DNA of 53,237 bases from Lachnospiraceae bacterium. GTDB lineage: Bacteria; Bacillota_A; Clostridia; Lachnospirales; Lachnospiraceae. The stretch spans positions 1-53,237 of the forward strand of contig QXWX01000045.1 of the NCBI GenBank assembly GCA_009911175.1. The letters are read 5' to 3'. The translations under genes were made by a program, and so were the position numbers. Below, in pieces: positions 1 to 8,707 of the stretch; position 1 is the stretch's first letter, and the number at the start of each line of letters is the position of its first letter. The notes under the pieces were generated by a model, which saw only the letters and a list, made by a program, of their open reading frames with translations, was not told the DNA's origin and made no database searches.

Positions 1-42
1 AACTTTGAAAAATTGGCTGACAATGAATATATACGCAATTAG
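1..42 (+). CDS. possible 3' tail of an upstream gene
   Basis: Frame 1 is open from the window edge to a TAG at 40-42 and ends in NFEKLADNEYIRN. The stretch 1-70 is visibly AT-richer than the sequence that follows, and it ends where the truncated AraC/GH39 gene begins. It could be the end of a mobile-element gene. It is too short to identify, and it may be chance. Confidence 0.2.
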   Translation, partial: NFEKLADNEYIRN

Positions 43-70
43 ACAAAACTAACTCAAAATCACCTTTTAA

Positions 71-1834
71 AGCTGCCGGCTGTATCACGCGGTGGACGAG
101 CTTTTGTATACCAGCACGCCGATCACGCGGATCGCCTATGACAATGGATTTGCCAATGTAGCTATTTTTAACAAGGCATTTAAAAAGGCTTACGGGGAAA
201 CGCCCTCATCGCTTCGGAAACGATCCAAGGAGCAGGCCAGAGAGGAAGAGGTCCGGGAAACAGACACGGCTGTGGAGGAGCGGCTGGAGCACTATCTCCA
301 TGTGAACGATTCGGTACAGGAGGAGGGCATGGAGATTGGTTTCCGGAAGGATATATTTTCTGTCCAAAAGAGTGAAAAGCTGTGGGACGGCTGGGGCCGG
401 ACCATGAATATCGGGTCGGCGGCGTCGCTTTTGCGGTCCGAGGTGCAGGAGCACGTGATGCTGCTCAAAGAAGCGCTGGGTTTCACCTATGTCCGGTTCT
501 GGAATATTTTCGCAAAGGAAATGCTCATCGACCTGGACATCCTGGACGGCAGCTATAATTTTACACGGCTGGATTCCATCCTGGACTTTCTGCTGCAGTA
601 TGGGCTCAAACCGCATATCGAACTGGGAATGAAGCCGGTCAGATTTATGAGAAATGTGCAGACGCTGTTTCAGGAAGAGGGAGACACAGGATATGCGGAG
701 CCGGAAAAATGGGAACGGGTACTGCATGCATTGATGCGGCATCTGGTACACCGCTACGGCAGAAGCGAGCTGGACAACTGGCGCATGGAGGTGTGGTTCC
801 ATGAGAGCAGGTGGGAACAGGAGAATGCGGTAAATGATTATTACGAGCTGTTCGGCAGAACCAGCAGGATCGTGAAGCATTACAGCGATCAGATGGAGGT
901 GGGCGGCTGCGGACTCAGGCTGGATTTCCGGGAAAGCTGGCGCGTTGCGTTTCTGGAGGGCTGGGGCGCCCAGGACGTGAAGCCGGACTTTCTGTCCATC
1001 TGCTATTTTTCCTATGAGCGCGGGGAAATTGAAAAGGACCGGTATGCGAAACGCAGTACGGACAATGAATGTATGAAGCACCGTATTTTATATGAAAAGG
1101 GACTGATCGAACAGACCGGGCTTCGGGAGGTCAAGCTCTATATTACGGAATGGAACCTGACGGCTTCCGCGCGCAGCTTTATCAACGACACTTGCTTTAA
1201 GGGGGCCTATGTGATCAAAAATATACTGGATATTTACGGCGAGGTTGCGGATATGGCGTTTTTCCTGGGGAGCGACCGGATCTCGGAATATTATGATTCC
1301 AACCGGCTGCTCCACGGGGGCACCGGGGTGATGTCGAAGGACGGGATTCTCAAACCCACCGGATTCGCCTTTGAATTTTTGAAACGGCTTTATCCTTATT
1401 ATATCGGCAGAGGGGAGAATTACCTGATCTCCACCGACCAGCATGATTCCTACGGGATCATCTGCCACAACCAGCGGAAGCTGGGATATAACTATTATTT
1501 TACCAAGGAGGACGAGATCGAGAAGGAACATCTCTGGAAATATTTTGAGGATCGGAACGGGCTGGAATTGTGCTTGACTCTGACGGATGTGACGGACGGG
1601 GTTTACCAGGTGAAGACGTACCGGATCAATGAGCAGAACGGGAGCGTGCTGAATATCTGGCAGGAGATGGATTATGAAAAGGAACTGTCCAGGAATGATA
1701 TCAAATATTTCCGCAGGGTCTGCGAGCCCAAGCTCACGATCCAGAAATGCCAATCCAGAGAAGGGGTTTTAAGCCTCCAGGTGCAGATGCAGCCCAATGA
1801 GATCGCATTTGTCAGGATCCGGCTGCTGGTGTAG
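71..1834 (+). pseudogene. 5'-truncated AraC-type regulator fused to a GH39-like domain
   Basis: The reading frame opens after a TAA at 68-70. It resumes inside the second helix-turn-helix of an AraC DNA-binding domain (DELLYTSTPITRIAYDNGF, then FNKAFKKAYGETPSSLRK). The first HTH and any cupin domain are missing. A linker of about 50 residues leads to a beta-xylosidase-like (GH39) TIM barrel. Numbering from the GTG at 92, the motif MEVWFHES (Glu238) sits where the acid/base glutamate is expected and YITEWN (Glu353) where the nucleophile is. GH39 enzymes usually have Asn-Glu-Pro at the first site; here it is His-Glu-Ser. AraC-GH39 fusions are common in Lachnospiraceae, where the barrel is thought to be a ligand sensor. 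Without the complete DNA-binding half this copy is probably non-functional. A short product from the GTG at 92 cannot be excluded, but no ribosome-binding site is visible there. Confidence 0.75.
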
Positions 1835-1903
1835 GGGATATGGCATTACCGATGGAAGATCCGAAAAAAAGCCTGCCGGAAAAACGCAGTCAGTACACGA
1901 GGT

Positions 1904-1966
1904 CAAAATCCTACTATATTTTTTGCACATACCATGTGGGAATTAATAAAAATATGTAGGATTTTG
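1904..1966. repeat. imperfect inverted repeat between the GH39 remnant and the sugar symporter
   Basis: Left arm 1904-1924 (CAAAATCCTACTATATTT...) pairs with right arm 1948-1966 (AAAAATATGTAGGATTTTG). A smaller CACAT/ATGTG hairpin lies in the loop. It could terminate the upstream gene or act as an operator for the symporter gene at 2066. No T-tract in the usual position was seen. Confidence 0.5.
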
Positions 1967-2065
1967 GTCATTATAGACAGAAAACAGGAAGCTACAGGAT
2001 AAGCGTATTTCCGCATTTGCTGATAAGATAAATACATCAAGAAAAGAAAAGAGAGGAAAAGAGAA

Positions 2066-3487
2066 ATGAGTGAAAACGCAAATGCAGCCGTACAGGCAAA
2101 CGAAGACGCAAACAAAAAGCTTTCGGTTCTCACGAAGATCGGATACAGCTTTGGTGAGATCGGCTCCCAGTGTTCCTGGACACTGATCAGCTCTTATCTG
2201 ACCGTATTCTACACGGACGTGGTCGGACTGACCCCGGTGGCTATTTCGGCGATCATGCTGATCGCACGGATCTGGGATGCGGTCAATGACCCGATGTTCG
2301 GGGCCATCGCGGAGAATACCCACACCAAATGGGGACGTTTCCGTCCATATATTCTGTGGGGCGCGCCGATATTGGCACTGTTTAACTGTCTTACTTTTTT
2401 GAATCTGGACGTTCCAAACAGTTGGAAGGCGATCTGGTGCGGATTTACATATATCGGCTGCGGGATGGCGTATACGGCGGTGAACATTTCCACACAGTGC
2501 GTGGCAAACTGTATGACTGCTCTGAACGAAGAACGTGTGGCGCTGAATGCGTATAAAGGAATCGGCTCCGGCCTGATCCAGATGGTGATCAGCGCGGTGA
2601 CCATGCCGATGATCCTGTATTTCGGAGGCGGATCAGCTTCTTCTGAAAAGGGATATTTTATGGCGGCGCTGGTATTCTCTGTTGTATGTATCCCCTGTTT
2701 CTGGGTATGTTTTGCATCCACAAAAGAAATCCTGGGAAGCAGCGGAAAGAAGGAGAGTGTCGGAGATACCATGAAAAACCTGGTAAACTCTTTCAAATAT
2801 ACGTTTAAAGACCGGAACGCGGTATTTTTGATGCTGGCCATGCTTACATTTTTGACGGGACTGTTTGGACGAATCGGTATCATGGCGTACTATTTCATCT
2901 ATATCATGGGCAATCCGGTGCTCATCGCAGGGTTCGCAACGGCCATGTCGGCGGGGATGCTGGTGGTGAACTTTTATGCTCCGTTTCTGCTGAACCGGTT
3001 CAGCAAAAAATATGTAGGCGCGGCGGGCTGTATCTTACAGGCCCTGTGCTGTGTATTCTTCTTCATCATCGGCGAGAACAATCTGGTGGGCATGATCGTT
3101 CCTTCCGGGTTCCTGTATGGCGTGACTAACCTGATCTCCATTTCCTGCTTTACGCTGAGCGCGGAGATCATTGACGACAACTGGCTGAGGACAGGCGTGC
3201 GTTCCGACGGCGTGATCGCGTCCTGCGTTTCCTTCTCCACCAAGCTTGGAAATGCTATCGGCGGTTCTATCGGAATCCTGGCGCTGAGCGCGGTGGGGTA
3301 TGTGGCAAATGCGGAGAATCTCTCTGCGGAAGTGCTGACAAGGATGGATATGGTGATCAACTTTGCGCCGGCAGCGTTGTTTGTACTCGGAGCGGTCCTC
3401 TTCCTGTGTGTGGGAATGACGAGGGAAAAGGCGAAAGCGAATGAGGCGGAGATCGCAAGGAAAGTGGCGTCCGGGGAATTGAAATAA
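2066..3487 (+). CDS. GPH-family (MelB-like) sugar:cation symporter
   Basis: A 473-residue polytopic membrane protein of the glycoside-pentoside-hexuronide family within the major facilitator superfamily. It starts KIGYSFGEIGSQ and has the family signature around residues 60-100: ARIWDAVNDPMFG, then TKWGRFRPYILWGAP. Family members import mono- or disaccharides, often glycosides or hexuronides, with Na+ or H+. The ATG is preceded by GAGAGGAAAAGAG. The gene stands alone behind the GH39 remnant and is followed by a strong terminator. GPH genes are often next to AraC/GH39 regulators, so the truncated upstream gene may once have been its partner or regulator. Substrate cannot be read from sequence. 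Confidence 0.9.
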   Translation: MSENANAAVQANEDANKKLSVLTKIGYSFGEIGSQCSWTLISSYLTVFYTDVVGLTPVAISAIMLIARIWDAVNDPMFGAIAENTHTKWGRFRPYILWGAPILALFNCLTFLNLDVPNSWKAIWCGFTYIGCGMAYTAVNISTQCVANCMTALNEERVALNAYKGIGSGLIQMVISAVTMPMILYFGGGSASSEKGYFMAALVFSVVCIPCFWVCFASTKEILGSSGKKESVGDTMKNLVNSFKYTFKDRNAVFLMLAMLTFLTGLFGRIGIMAYYFIYIMGNPVLIAGFATAMSAGMLVVNFYAPFLLNRFSKKYVGAAGCILQALCCVFFFIIGENNLVGMIVPSGFLYGVTNLISISCFTLSAEIIDDNWLRTGVRSDGVIASCVSFSTKLGNAIGGSIGILALSAVGYVANAENLSAEVLTRMDMVINFAPAALFVLGAVLFLCVGMTREKAKANEAEIARKVASGELK

Positions 3488-3536
3488 GATAGAGTTTGAG
3501 ATCGTATTTCTCTTTGCTTGAAATGCTGAAAATGGC

Positions 3537-3563
3537 AGGGCGGCCGATGGGCTGCCCTTTTTT
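3537..3563 (+). terminator. rho-independent terminator of the GPH symporter gene
   Basis: A 9-bp stem, AGGGCGGCC-GATG-GGCTGCCCT with one G-T pair, is followed directly by TTTTTT. It lies about 50 bp after the symporter stop codon. Confidence 0.9.
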
Positions 3564-3704
3564 ACGTTACAGTTCATTACCCGGCCAGTGAACAAAAGAG
3601 AAGCAAGGTATTTTTTTGCGCCAAATAGTTTGCTTTTAGATTGGAATCGTTTATGCTATGGGAGATAGAAAAATCTATCAAAATTTGAAAGGAGCTATAC
3701 ATCA

Positions 3705-3821
3705 ATGGCAAGCCAAAAAAATGAATCTGCGTATCAGCCCTCCGACTGTCATATATACGACAAGAGGGAGAACAACGGAAAGAGCCAACATAAAGCTGTT
3801 CATGGGAAATACCTCTGGTAA
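3705..3821 (+). CDS. small ORF, 38 codons, unknown
   Basis: The ATG at 3705 follows GAAAGGAGC with normal spacing (3686-3694). The product begins MASQKNESAYQPSDCHIYDK and ends HGKYLW. It is hydrophilic and basic, with one cysteine and no signal peptide. I do not recognise it. It lies in the long gap between the GPH terminator and the inverted-repeat element. It could be a real small protein or the N-terminus of a lost gene. Confidence 0.35.
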   Translation: MASQKNESAYQPSDCHIYDKRENNGKSQHKAVHGKYLW

Positions 3822-3981
3822 TTAAATGTGGGATTGCTGCTGTTCTGTACAGAATCGGCGCATATCTGCGTAGATGCCGGGCAGATTGGCGGGATTGTAT
3901 AAGTGACAGGATTCAGTATAAAGGATTCGGCCGGAGATTTCTATATAGAAATCTCACAAAAAAAGAACAGGCCCCTTGTGG

Positions 3982-4128
3982 GTTACTGTTCACACGGCGT
4001 CGCACACCCTGCTGCACGGCGTCCGGCCGATAAAGTAACATTTGCCATAATATCCAGCCTCTCGCCGAAGGCGACTTAAAATAGGCTGGATACTGTTACT
4101 GGAGCACCCAAAGGGTGTGAACAGTAAC
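3982..4128. repeat. 147-bp inverted-repeat (MITE-like) element
   Basis: The ends are perfect 14-bp inverted repeats: GTTACTGTTCACAC (3982-3995) and GTGTGAACAGTAAC (4115-4128). An internal pair, TATCCAGCCT (4051-4060) and AGGCTGGATA (4083-4092), encloses a TCGCC-GAA-GGCGA hairpin. The whole unit can fold on itself and has no coding capacity. Related GTTAC(A/T)GTTCAC ends occur at 9582, 13349 (reverse) and 50848. Confidence 0.8.
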
Positions 4129-4168
4129 ACGTATGTTGCTAAGTGTGCTTTAGCAATTGAATAAAGGC

Positions 4169-4197
4169 TTTACACTCATATCTTATTTTGGTACAAT
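4169..4197 (+). promoter_or_regulatory. sigma-A-type promoter of the 48-codon cassette, with overlapping palindrome
   Basis: The -35 TTTACA (4169-4174) and -10 TACAAT (4192-4197) are separated by 17 bp. A palindrome, ATGAGA-GTA-TCTCAT (4196-4210), overlaps the -10 and may be a repressor site. Confidence 0.75.
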
Positions 4198-4241
4198 GAG
4201 AGTATCTCATAGATGATATTTAATAGAAGGGAGGCAATTAA

Positions 4242-4388
4242 ATGACCGACAAACAATTACGATATATCAATAGATTAACTGTTTTTGTAAGAAAACTATT
4301 AAAACTTGTACCGCAAGAAAAAAGAGATGAACTTGAAAATGAATTTGATTCTATCCTTTTAGAAGTCACGGAACCAGGCGAAAAATAA
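4242..4388 (+). CDS. small protein, 48 residues, unknown
   Basis: The ATG follows GAAGGGAGGCAATTAA, a strong ribosome-binding site. The product starts MTDKQLRYINRLTVFVRKLL and is charged, probably alpha-helical (a basic amphipathic N-half, then VPQEKRDELENEFDSILL). It has no signal peptide or cysteines. It has a good promoter (4169-4197) and a strong terminator (4393-4438), so it is very likely expressed as a monocistron. Its AT-rich codon use differs from the neighbouring GC-richer genes. I cannot assign a function. The helical acidic/basic pattern would fit a small regulator or a mobile-element cargo protein, but that is a guess. Confidence 0.65.
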   Translation: MTDKQLRYINRLTVFVRKLLKLVPQEKRDELENEFDSILLEVTEPGEK

Positions 4389-4392
4389 AACG

Positions 4393-4438
4393 AAAGTGTA
4401 AAGTCTTTATTGAACGATTAAAGACTTTACACTTTTTT
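4393..4438 (+). terminator. terminator of the 48-codon cassette
   Basis: A perfect 17-bp stem, AAAGTGTAAAGTCTTTA (4393-4409) with 4419-4435, is followed by TTT. The AT-rich stem reads well in both directions. Its right arm resembles the sequence around the cassette promoter (4157-4176), giving a near-direct repeat on both sides of the gene. Confidence 0.85.
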
Positions 4439-4469
4439 AACGCTTCAGAAGATGATTCAGTATGTCGAT

Positions 4470-5100
4470 TTACAGCATTGCCGCTTTACGCTCGAAACCG
4501 GCAATGACTTTTCCTCTGCGGAGAATATAGGGGTGGGAGGCACGGATGCGGATTGCCCCATGTACGCTTGGAGCGTCAACAATATTTAAATCTGCATCAT
4601 TTCCGATTTGAATGCCGTATTTTGCATCCGGATCAAATGCGCAGGCAGATCCGGAAGTAAGCATATCCCACATAATGCGTGCAGTTTCCGGTGTGTTGTA
4701 CTGTGCGCAGTAGCATCCCACCAGACCATAATCCAATGGATCACCGGTTCCGTATAGATGAAAGCCGTCGCAAATGGTATCCTGTGCCGTTATCACATTG
4801 ATCCCCATGTCAACCATTTCACGGATCCGTGTGACACCACGGGTATGCGGTTCGTCCTCCAGAGTCTCTTCCGTACTGGAGATCCAGTTCTTTTTGTCAA
4901 AGCTCTGACGTATATGCTTTGTCAAAATGCATATGAGTATTGACAAAGGTGGGGCATGCCATCATACTGTTGGCTTCGATGACTTTCGTTCCGTCAGAAG
5001 CGGTTATGTTTTCAGAAATTTCCTTATATTTCCCATTTTCGTCAATCAAAATATCGGCAATGGTTCCGGTTCCGTTTATATTTGCTTTTTTAATAAGTAG
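4470..5100 (-). pseudogene. decayed amidohydrolase (cytosine deaminase-like)
   Basis: Two pieces lie in different frames. The N-terminal piece (about 5100 to 4897) reads LIKKANINGTGTIADILIDENG and reaches the metal-binding NTHMHFDKA before a stop. The C-terminal piece (about 4940 to 4470) reads INVITAQDTICDGFHLYGTG, then the family-typical tail YGIQIGNDADLNIVDA and ILRRGKVIAG. Cytosine deaminase-type amidohydrolases are about 400 residues. Here the middle, with most zinc ligands and roughly 150 or more residues, is gone. The frame break plus internal deletion make it non-functional. It belongs with the permease and PucR fragments just upstream. Confidence 0.85.
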
Positions 5101-5340
5101 CAGAAAATGTAGAAGCGCAGTGATAAGGAAGCATGACTGCGATCGACAGAGTAGATCCGGCAATTACGGTATTTTTTAAAGTACGTTCATCGGATACGAT
5201 CGTATCGATACCAGAGAACATGATCGTTGCGGCTGTGATCAAGAACACGGATCCGATTACAGAATGCGGAATTTGATTGGCTACGTTACTGGAAAATAAG
5301 GCGCACAGCCTGTTTAAATCTGAAAGATTCCTGTTTTCAC
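5090..5340 (-). pseudogene. permease fragment, possibly NCS2 (xanthine/uracil) family
   Basis: On the minus strand, from about 5290 down to a stop at 5090-5092, the frame reads NQIPHSVIGSVFLITAATIM, FSGIDTIV, then DERTLKNTVIAGSTLSIAVM. The pattern (Ile-Pro, a Gly-containing hydrophobic segment, Gly-Ile, then a charged loop and another membrane segment) resembles the C-terminal part of NCS2 nucleobase permeases. The assignment is by resemblance only, but it fits the neighbouring PucR and amidohydrolase fragments. Only about 65 residues remain of a protein that would be over 400. Confidence 0.5.
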
Positions 5341-5349
5341 CAGGAGCGC

Positions 5350-5535
5350 TTAATAAGACAATATGCCCTCCAGTGTCCTTGATCGTATGAATGGATAGTA
5401 ATCAGGAGTGTCACTCAGATTGATCCCCAAAACACGCAAATCAAGCCCCTTACAGCCGGCAAGAAGCGTATGTCCTTCAAAAGCGGGTAATTCTAATAGT
5501 TCAGCAACTGTTGGAATAGAGAGGTTGCTTATCAT
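5350..5535 (-). pseudogene. N-terminal remnant of a PucR-type purine catabolism regulator
   Basis: The 61 codons read IPTVAELLELPAFEGHTLLA, then GCKGLDLRVLGINLSDTPDYY. This is the start of a PucR N-terminal domain (PF07905-like), which in full regulators is followed by a C-terminal PucR-type HTH. The rest is missing: the frame ends after TLEGILSY and runs into the permease remnant. Confidence 0.75.
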
Positions 5536-5684
5536 ATTTGCGTTATTTTAGTACAAGTTATATGGATTAGTGGGAATGGTATATGCTGACTCCATAGGTT
5601 GACGTATGACTGTGAAAATGTCATAAAAATGAGCTTCCTCTTTTGTGCGGATTCACTAAAAAAATGGAACTTAGGAACAATATA

Positions 5685-5713
5685 TTGACAAGATTTTACA
5701 TCGAAATTATAAT
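5685..5713 (+). promoter_or_regulatory. perfect-consensus sigma-A promoter for the lyase-antiporter operon
   Basis: TTGACA (5685-5690), a 17-bp spacer and TATAAT (5708-5713) match the vegetative consensus at all twelve positions. A promoter this strong usually needs a repressor. The FadR-type regulator at 8744-9451 is the obvious candidate. Confidence 0.9.
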
Positions 5714-5721
5714 GAAGCTAA

Positions 5722-5752
5722 ATTGGTTCTACCACTGAACCTCAGAACCAAT
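5722..5752. promoter_or_regulatory. candidate operator, inverted repeat downstream of the -10
   Basis: The 9-bp arms ATTGGTTCT (5722-5730) and AGAACCAAT (5744-5752) are perfect inverted repeats with a 13-bp spacer, placed over the expected transcription start and early leader. A related half-site, AGGAACAAT, lies just upstream of the -35 (about 5673-5681). This suits a repressor bound on both sides of the promoter, probably the nearby GntR protein; it could also be an RNA hairpin. Confidence 0.6.
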
Positions 5753-5876
5753 ATAAACTCTAAAAGGTATGAAAAGTGACTGTCTGACGGTATCCTGTAT
5801 TCGCTGTTTGATCTGCGGTAAGAGACAGGCAGCCATGATTCCGGGAGCCTATCAAAAAGAAAAGGAGGAATGGATT

Positions 5877-7049
5877 ATGTCCGAAACTGAAAATCAAGAT
5901 CTGCTTGCCATGACGCATCTGGGGGAGGAGCCGTCCAAGTACATGAAGTCTGTGACACCGCCGATTTTTATGAACTCACTTCATGTATTTGACACTGTGG
6001 ATGAATATTTTTCCGTGGATATTTTTCAGGATGAATATTACTATGGGCGTGCATCGAATCCTACGGTTGCGATTCTGGAGAAGAAGCTGGCGGCGCTGGA
6101 GCACGGTGTCAGGGCGGTTGCATTTTCCGCGGGGATGGCTGCATGTACGGCGGCGATCATGGCAGTCTGCAAGATGGGAAGCCATATCATCTGCCTGAAA
6201 GAAAGCTATGGTCCGGTGCAGCATCTGCTGGATGATTTCCTGATCGAAAAGATGAATGTGTCGGTGTCCTATGTCCGTGGGACAAGGCTGGAGGATTTCG
6301 AAGAGGCAATCCGCCCGGAGACGGATCTGATCATTTTGGAGAGCCCGTCTACCCTGCTGTTTTCCGTCATTGACCTGGAGGGGGTCGCAAAACTGGCGAA
6401 GGAGCACGGGATCAAGACGTATATTGACAATACATATTCCACGCCGGTATTCCAGAAACCGCTGGATATGGGAATCGACATTGTCATGCATACCATGACG
6501 AAATACATCGGCGGGCACAGCGACCTGTCTGGAGGGGTACTGATCTCCAGGGACGAGGAGCTGATGAGAGGGCTGATGATCCAGAGGGACCGGTTCGGGA
6601 GCATCCTGGGGCCGATGGAGGGATGGCTTGCAATTCGCGGCCTGCGTACATTGGATGTGAGGATCAGGAGACATTATGAAACCGGGATGCAGGTTGCGGA
6701 GTATCTGGAAAAGCATCCGAAGGTGAAAAAAGTGTATTACACGGGGCTGAAATCCCATCCCCAATATGAGCTTGCGAGAAAGCAGCAGAAGGGCGAGTGC
6801 GGGCTGATGAGCCTGGAGATTGACGGGGATGAGAAAGCGACGGCCAGATTTGTGGACGCCCTGAACATCTTTGAGCGGGGCTGTTCCTGGGGCGGATTCG
6901 AGAGTCTTGCGATTGCGTATACTTACAACTGGACCCAGGAGCAGCAGGACTTCCTGGGAGTCAACCGGAGCATTGTAAGGCTTCACTGCGGCCTGGAGGG
7001 CGCTCAAAATCTGATCGAAGACTTAAAGCAGGCATTGGAAAAGGTATGA
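5877..7049 (+). CDS. PLP-dependent Cys/Met metabolism enzyme (methionine gamma-lyase/cystathionine lyase type)
   Basis: A 390-residue fold-type I enzyme. I chose the ATG at 5877 because AAAGGAGG lies seven bases upstream and the extra 36 upstream codons are not family-like. Visible landmarks are YYYGRASNPT (51-62, PLP phosphate and partner-subunit contacts), the SAGMAA loop (84-89), Asp184 in YIDNTYSTP (pyridine nitrogen) and Lys209 in HTMTKYIGGHSD (Schiff base). The family cleaves or forms C-S bonds: methionine gamma-lyase, cystathionine gamma/beta-lyase, O-acetylhomoserine sulfhydrylase. Sequence alone does not separate these. Pairing with a transporter under a strong regulated promoter suggests a catabolic lyase that releases ammonia, a keto acid and a thiol or sulfide. 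It is 12 bp from the antiporter gene, in one operon. Confidence 0.88.
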   Translation: MSETENQDLLAMTHLGEEPSKYMKSVTPPIFMNSLHVFDTVDEYFSVDIFQDEYYYGRASNPTVAILEKKLAALEHGVRAVAFSAGMAACTAAIMAVCKMGSHIICLKESYGPVQHLLDDFLIEKMNVSVSYVRGTRLEDFEEAIRPETDLIILESPSTLLFSVIDLEGVAKLAKEHGIKTYIDNTYSTPVFQKPLDMGIDIVMHTMTKYIGGHSDLSGGVLISRDEELMRGLMIQRDRFGSILGPMEGWLAIRGLRTLDVRIRRHYETGMQVAEYLEKHPKVKKVYYTGLKSHPQYELARKQQKGECGLMSLEIDGDEKATARFVDALNIFERGCSWGGFESLAIAYTYNWTQEQQDFLGVNRSIVRLHCGLEGAQNLIEDLKQALEKV

Positions 7050-7061
7050 TGGAGGTGGATT

Positions 7062-8552
7062 ATGGAAGAGAATAAAATCGAAAAGACAATCAAAACGCCG
7101 AGTCTGGGGCTGGCAGTCCTGCCGTTGATTTTTATGTTTGTGGTACTGTTTACAGGGCTGATTATTTTTAAAGTAGATATCAAGGTACTTTTGCTGCTCT
7201 GCGCGGCATTTACAATCGTACTCTGCATGTATCTGGGGCATACCTGGAAGGATGTGGAAAATGAGATCGTTGATAAACTGGCAAAAGCATTTCCGGCGAT
7301 CATGATCCTGATCACGGTCGGACTGATGATCGGCGCATGGATCGTGAGCGGTACCATTCCGTTTCTGGTTTATATTGGTCTGCAGATCATCAATCCAAGG
7401 TCTATCATCGTGACCTCCTTTCTCGTAACCGTGATCCTGTCTGTCAGCACAGGGACATCCTGGGGCGCGGCAGGAACGGTGGGAGCAGCTTTGATGAGCG
7501 TGGCGGCGGGAATGGGCGCTCCCCTTCCGGCCGTAGCCGGCGCGATCGTGGCAGGCGCTTATTTCGGGGACAAGATGTCGCCACTTTCCGACAGCACCAA
7601 CATGTCCGCCATCGCCACAAACACAAACCTGTACAAGCACATCGGGCATATGTTCTATACCACGGTGCCTGGATTTATTGTAAGCTGCGCGGTTTATATC
7701 ATTGCCGGGATTTCCTTTGCCAGCAGCGGTACGATCGGGCAGGTGGATGAGATTATCAAAACGCTGTCACAGCTGTTCAATCTGAGCATGCCTGTGGGGC
7801 TGCTTCTTCTGGTGCCGCCGGTAATCGTCATTTACGGTTCCTTAAAAAAGAAGCCCACGATTCCGGTTATGTTCATCTCTTCCGCGGTTGCAGTCCTGAT
7901 CGCCATGTTTGTTCAGGGATTTTCTTTTGAAACCTGTGCGGCCAGCATGGTGGGCGGATTCAAGATGGAGATGTTCGTGAATCCGACTGTGGATCTGGAA
8001 AATATCGTGAAAGAGGTTCCGAACCTCTTGCAGCGCGGCGGTATGTCTTCCATGATGAATACGGCGCTGATGGCGTTCTGTGCCTTTGGGTTTATCGGGG
8101 CGCTGACGATCGCAGGCTGTCTGGACGTGATCCTTTCCCAGATCATGAAGCACATCCACAGCACAGGCCAGCTGATCACCGTTACGGCCGTTCTCGGCGT
8201 GATCATCATCACGGTCATTGGAGAGGCTTCGGTTACCTTCCTGATGATCGGCGGTCTGTTCAAGGATGAATACATTAAGCGGGGACTGCAGACTAAAAAC
8301 CTGTCCCGTACGCTGGAGGACAGCATCACGGTGGTGGAGCCGCTGGTACCCTGGTCGCTGGCCGGAGTGTATATGACCTCCACCCTGGGTGTGCCTACGG
8401 CACAGTACGCGCCATGGGCATGCCTGTGCTACACGGGTGTGATCTTTGCGATCATCTGGGGATTTACGGGCTTCGGGATCGCAAAAATTCAGAAAGGCGG
8501 AGACAATTACGAGGATTATGTGGAGCTTACGGGAAATGAGCTGGAATCGTAA
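7062..8552 (+). CDS. NhaC-family Na+/H+ antiporter-like transporter
   Basis: A 496-residue protein with about 11-12 membrane segments. The signatures are GTSWGAAGTVGAALMSVAAG (about 130-150) and AYFGDKMSPLSDSTNM (about 165-185), the conserved core of the NhaC family. The ATG follows a GGAGGTGG site. Family members include Na+/H+ antiporters, but also malate-lactate and other metabolite antiporters. Being 12 bp behind a sulfur amino-acid lyase suggests it may exchange a substrate or product of that enzyme, or restore ion balance. That is inference from context. Confidence 0.88.
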   Translation: MEENKIEKTIKTPSLGLAVLPLIFMFVVLFTGLIIFKVDIKVLLLLCAAFTIVLCMYLGHTWKDVENEIVDKLAKAFPAIMILITVGLMIGAWIVSGTIPFLVYIGLQIINPRSIIVTSFLVTVILSVSTGTSWGAAGTVGAALMSVAAGMGAPLPAVAGAIVAGAYFGDKMSPLSDSTNMSAIATNTNLYKHIGHMFYTTVPGFIVSCAVYIIAGISFASSGTIGQVDEIIKTLSQLFNLSMPVGLLLLVPPVIVIYGSLKKKPTIPVMFISSAVAVLIAMFVQGFSFETCAASMVGGFKMEMFVNPTVDLENIVKEVPNLLQRGGMSSMMNTALMAFCAFGFIGALTIAGCLDVILSQIMKHIHSTGQLITVTAVLGVIIITVIGEASVTFLMIGGLFKDEYIKRGLQTKNLSRTLEDSITVVEPLVPWSLAGVYMTSTLGVPTAQYAPWACLCYTGVIFAIIWGFTGFGIAKIQKGGDNYEDYVELTGNELES

Positions 8553-8707
8553 GGAAGCTGTTTTTCGGCTGTTTTACATGCGGGCCGGGTATCCGGCACC
8601 GTGACAACAGCCGCCGCGGGTCACTATCGGGTCAATGTGTGGTCCGCAGCGAACAGCAATCCTGCTTTTGCGGCTTCGAAGACCGCTTTATCATGGGCCA
8701 TACGCGT

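Larger units (their letters stand above)
5536..5876. other. intergenic region carrying the lyase-antiporter promoter and leader
   Basis: The first part (5536-5660) shows nothing I can name. The second part holds the promoter (5685-5713), an inverted repeat (5722-5752) and a leader of about 120 nt before the lyase start codon. The lyase frame is open upstream to 5769, but that extension is not homologous to the family. Confidence 0.6.

Noticed and set aside
5976..7007. Minus-strand frame of 343 codons opposite the PLP enzyme
   Set aside because: Composition is typical of antisense of a GC-biased gene and the plus-strand enzyme has all catalytic residues.
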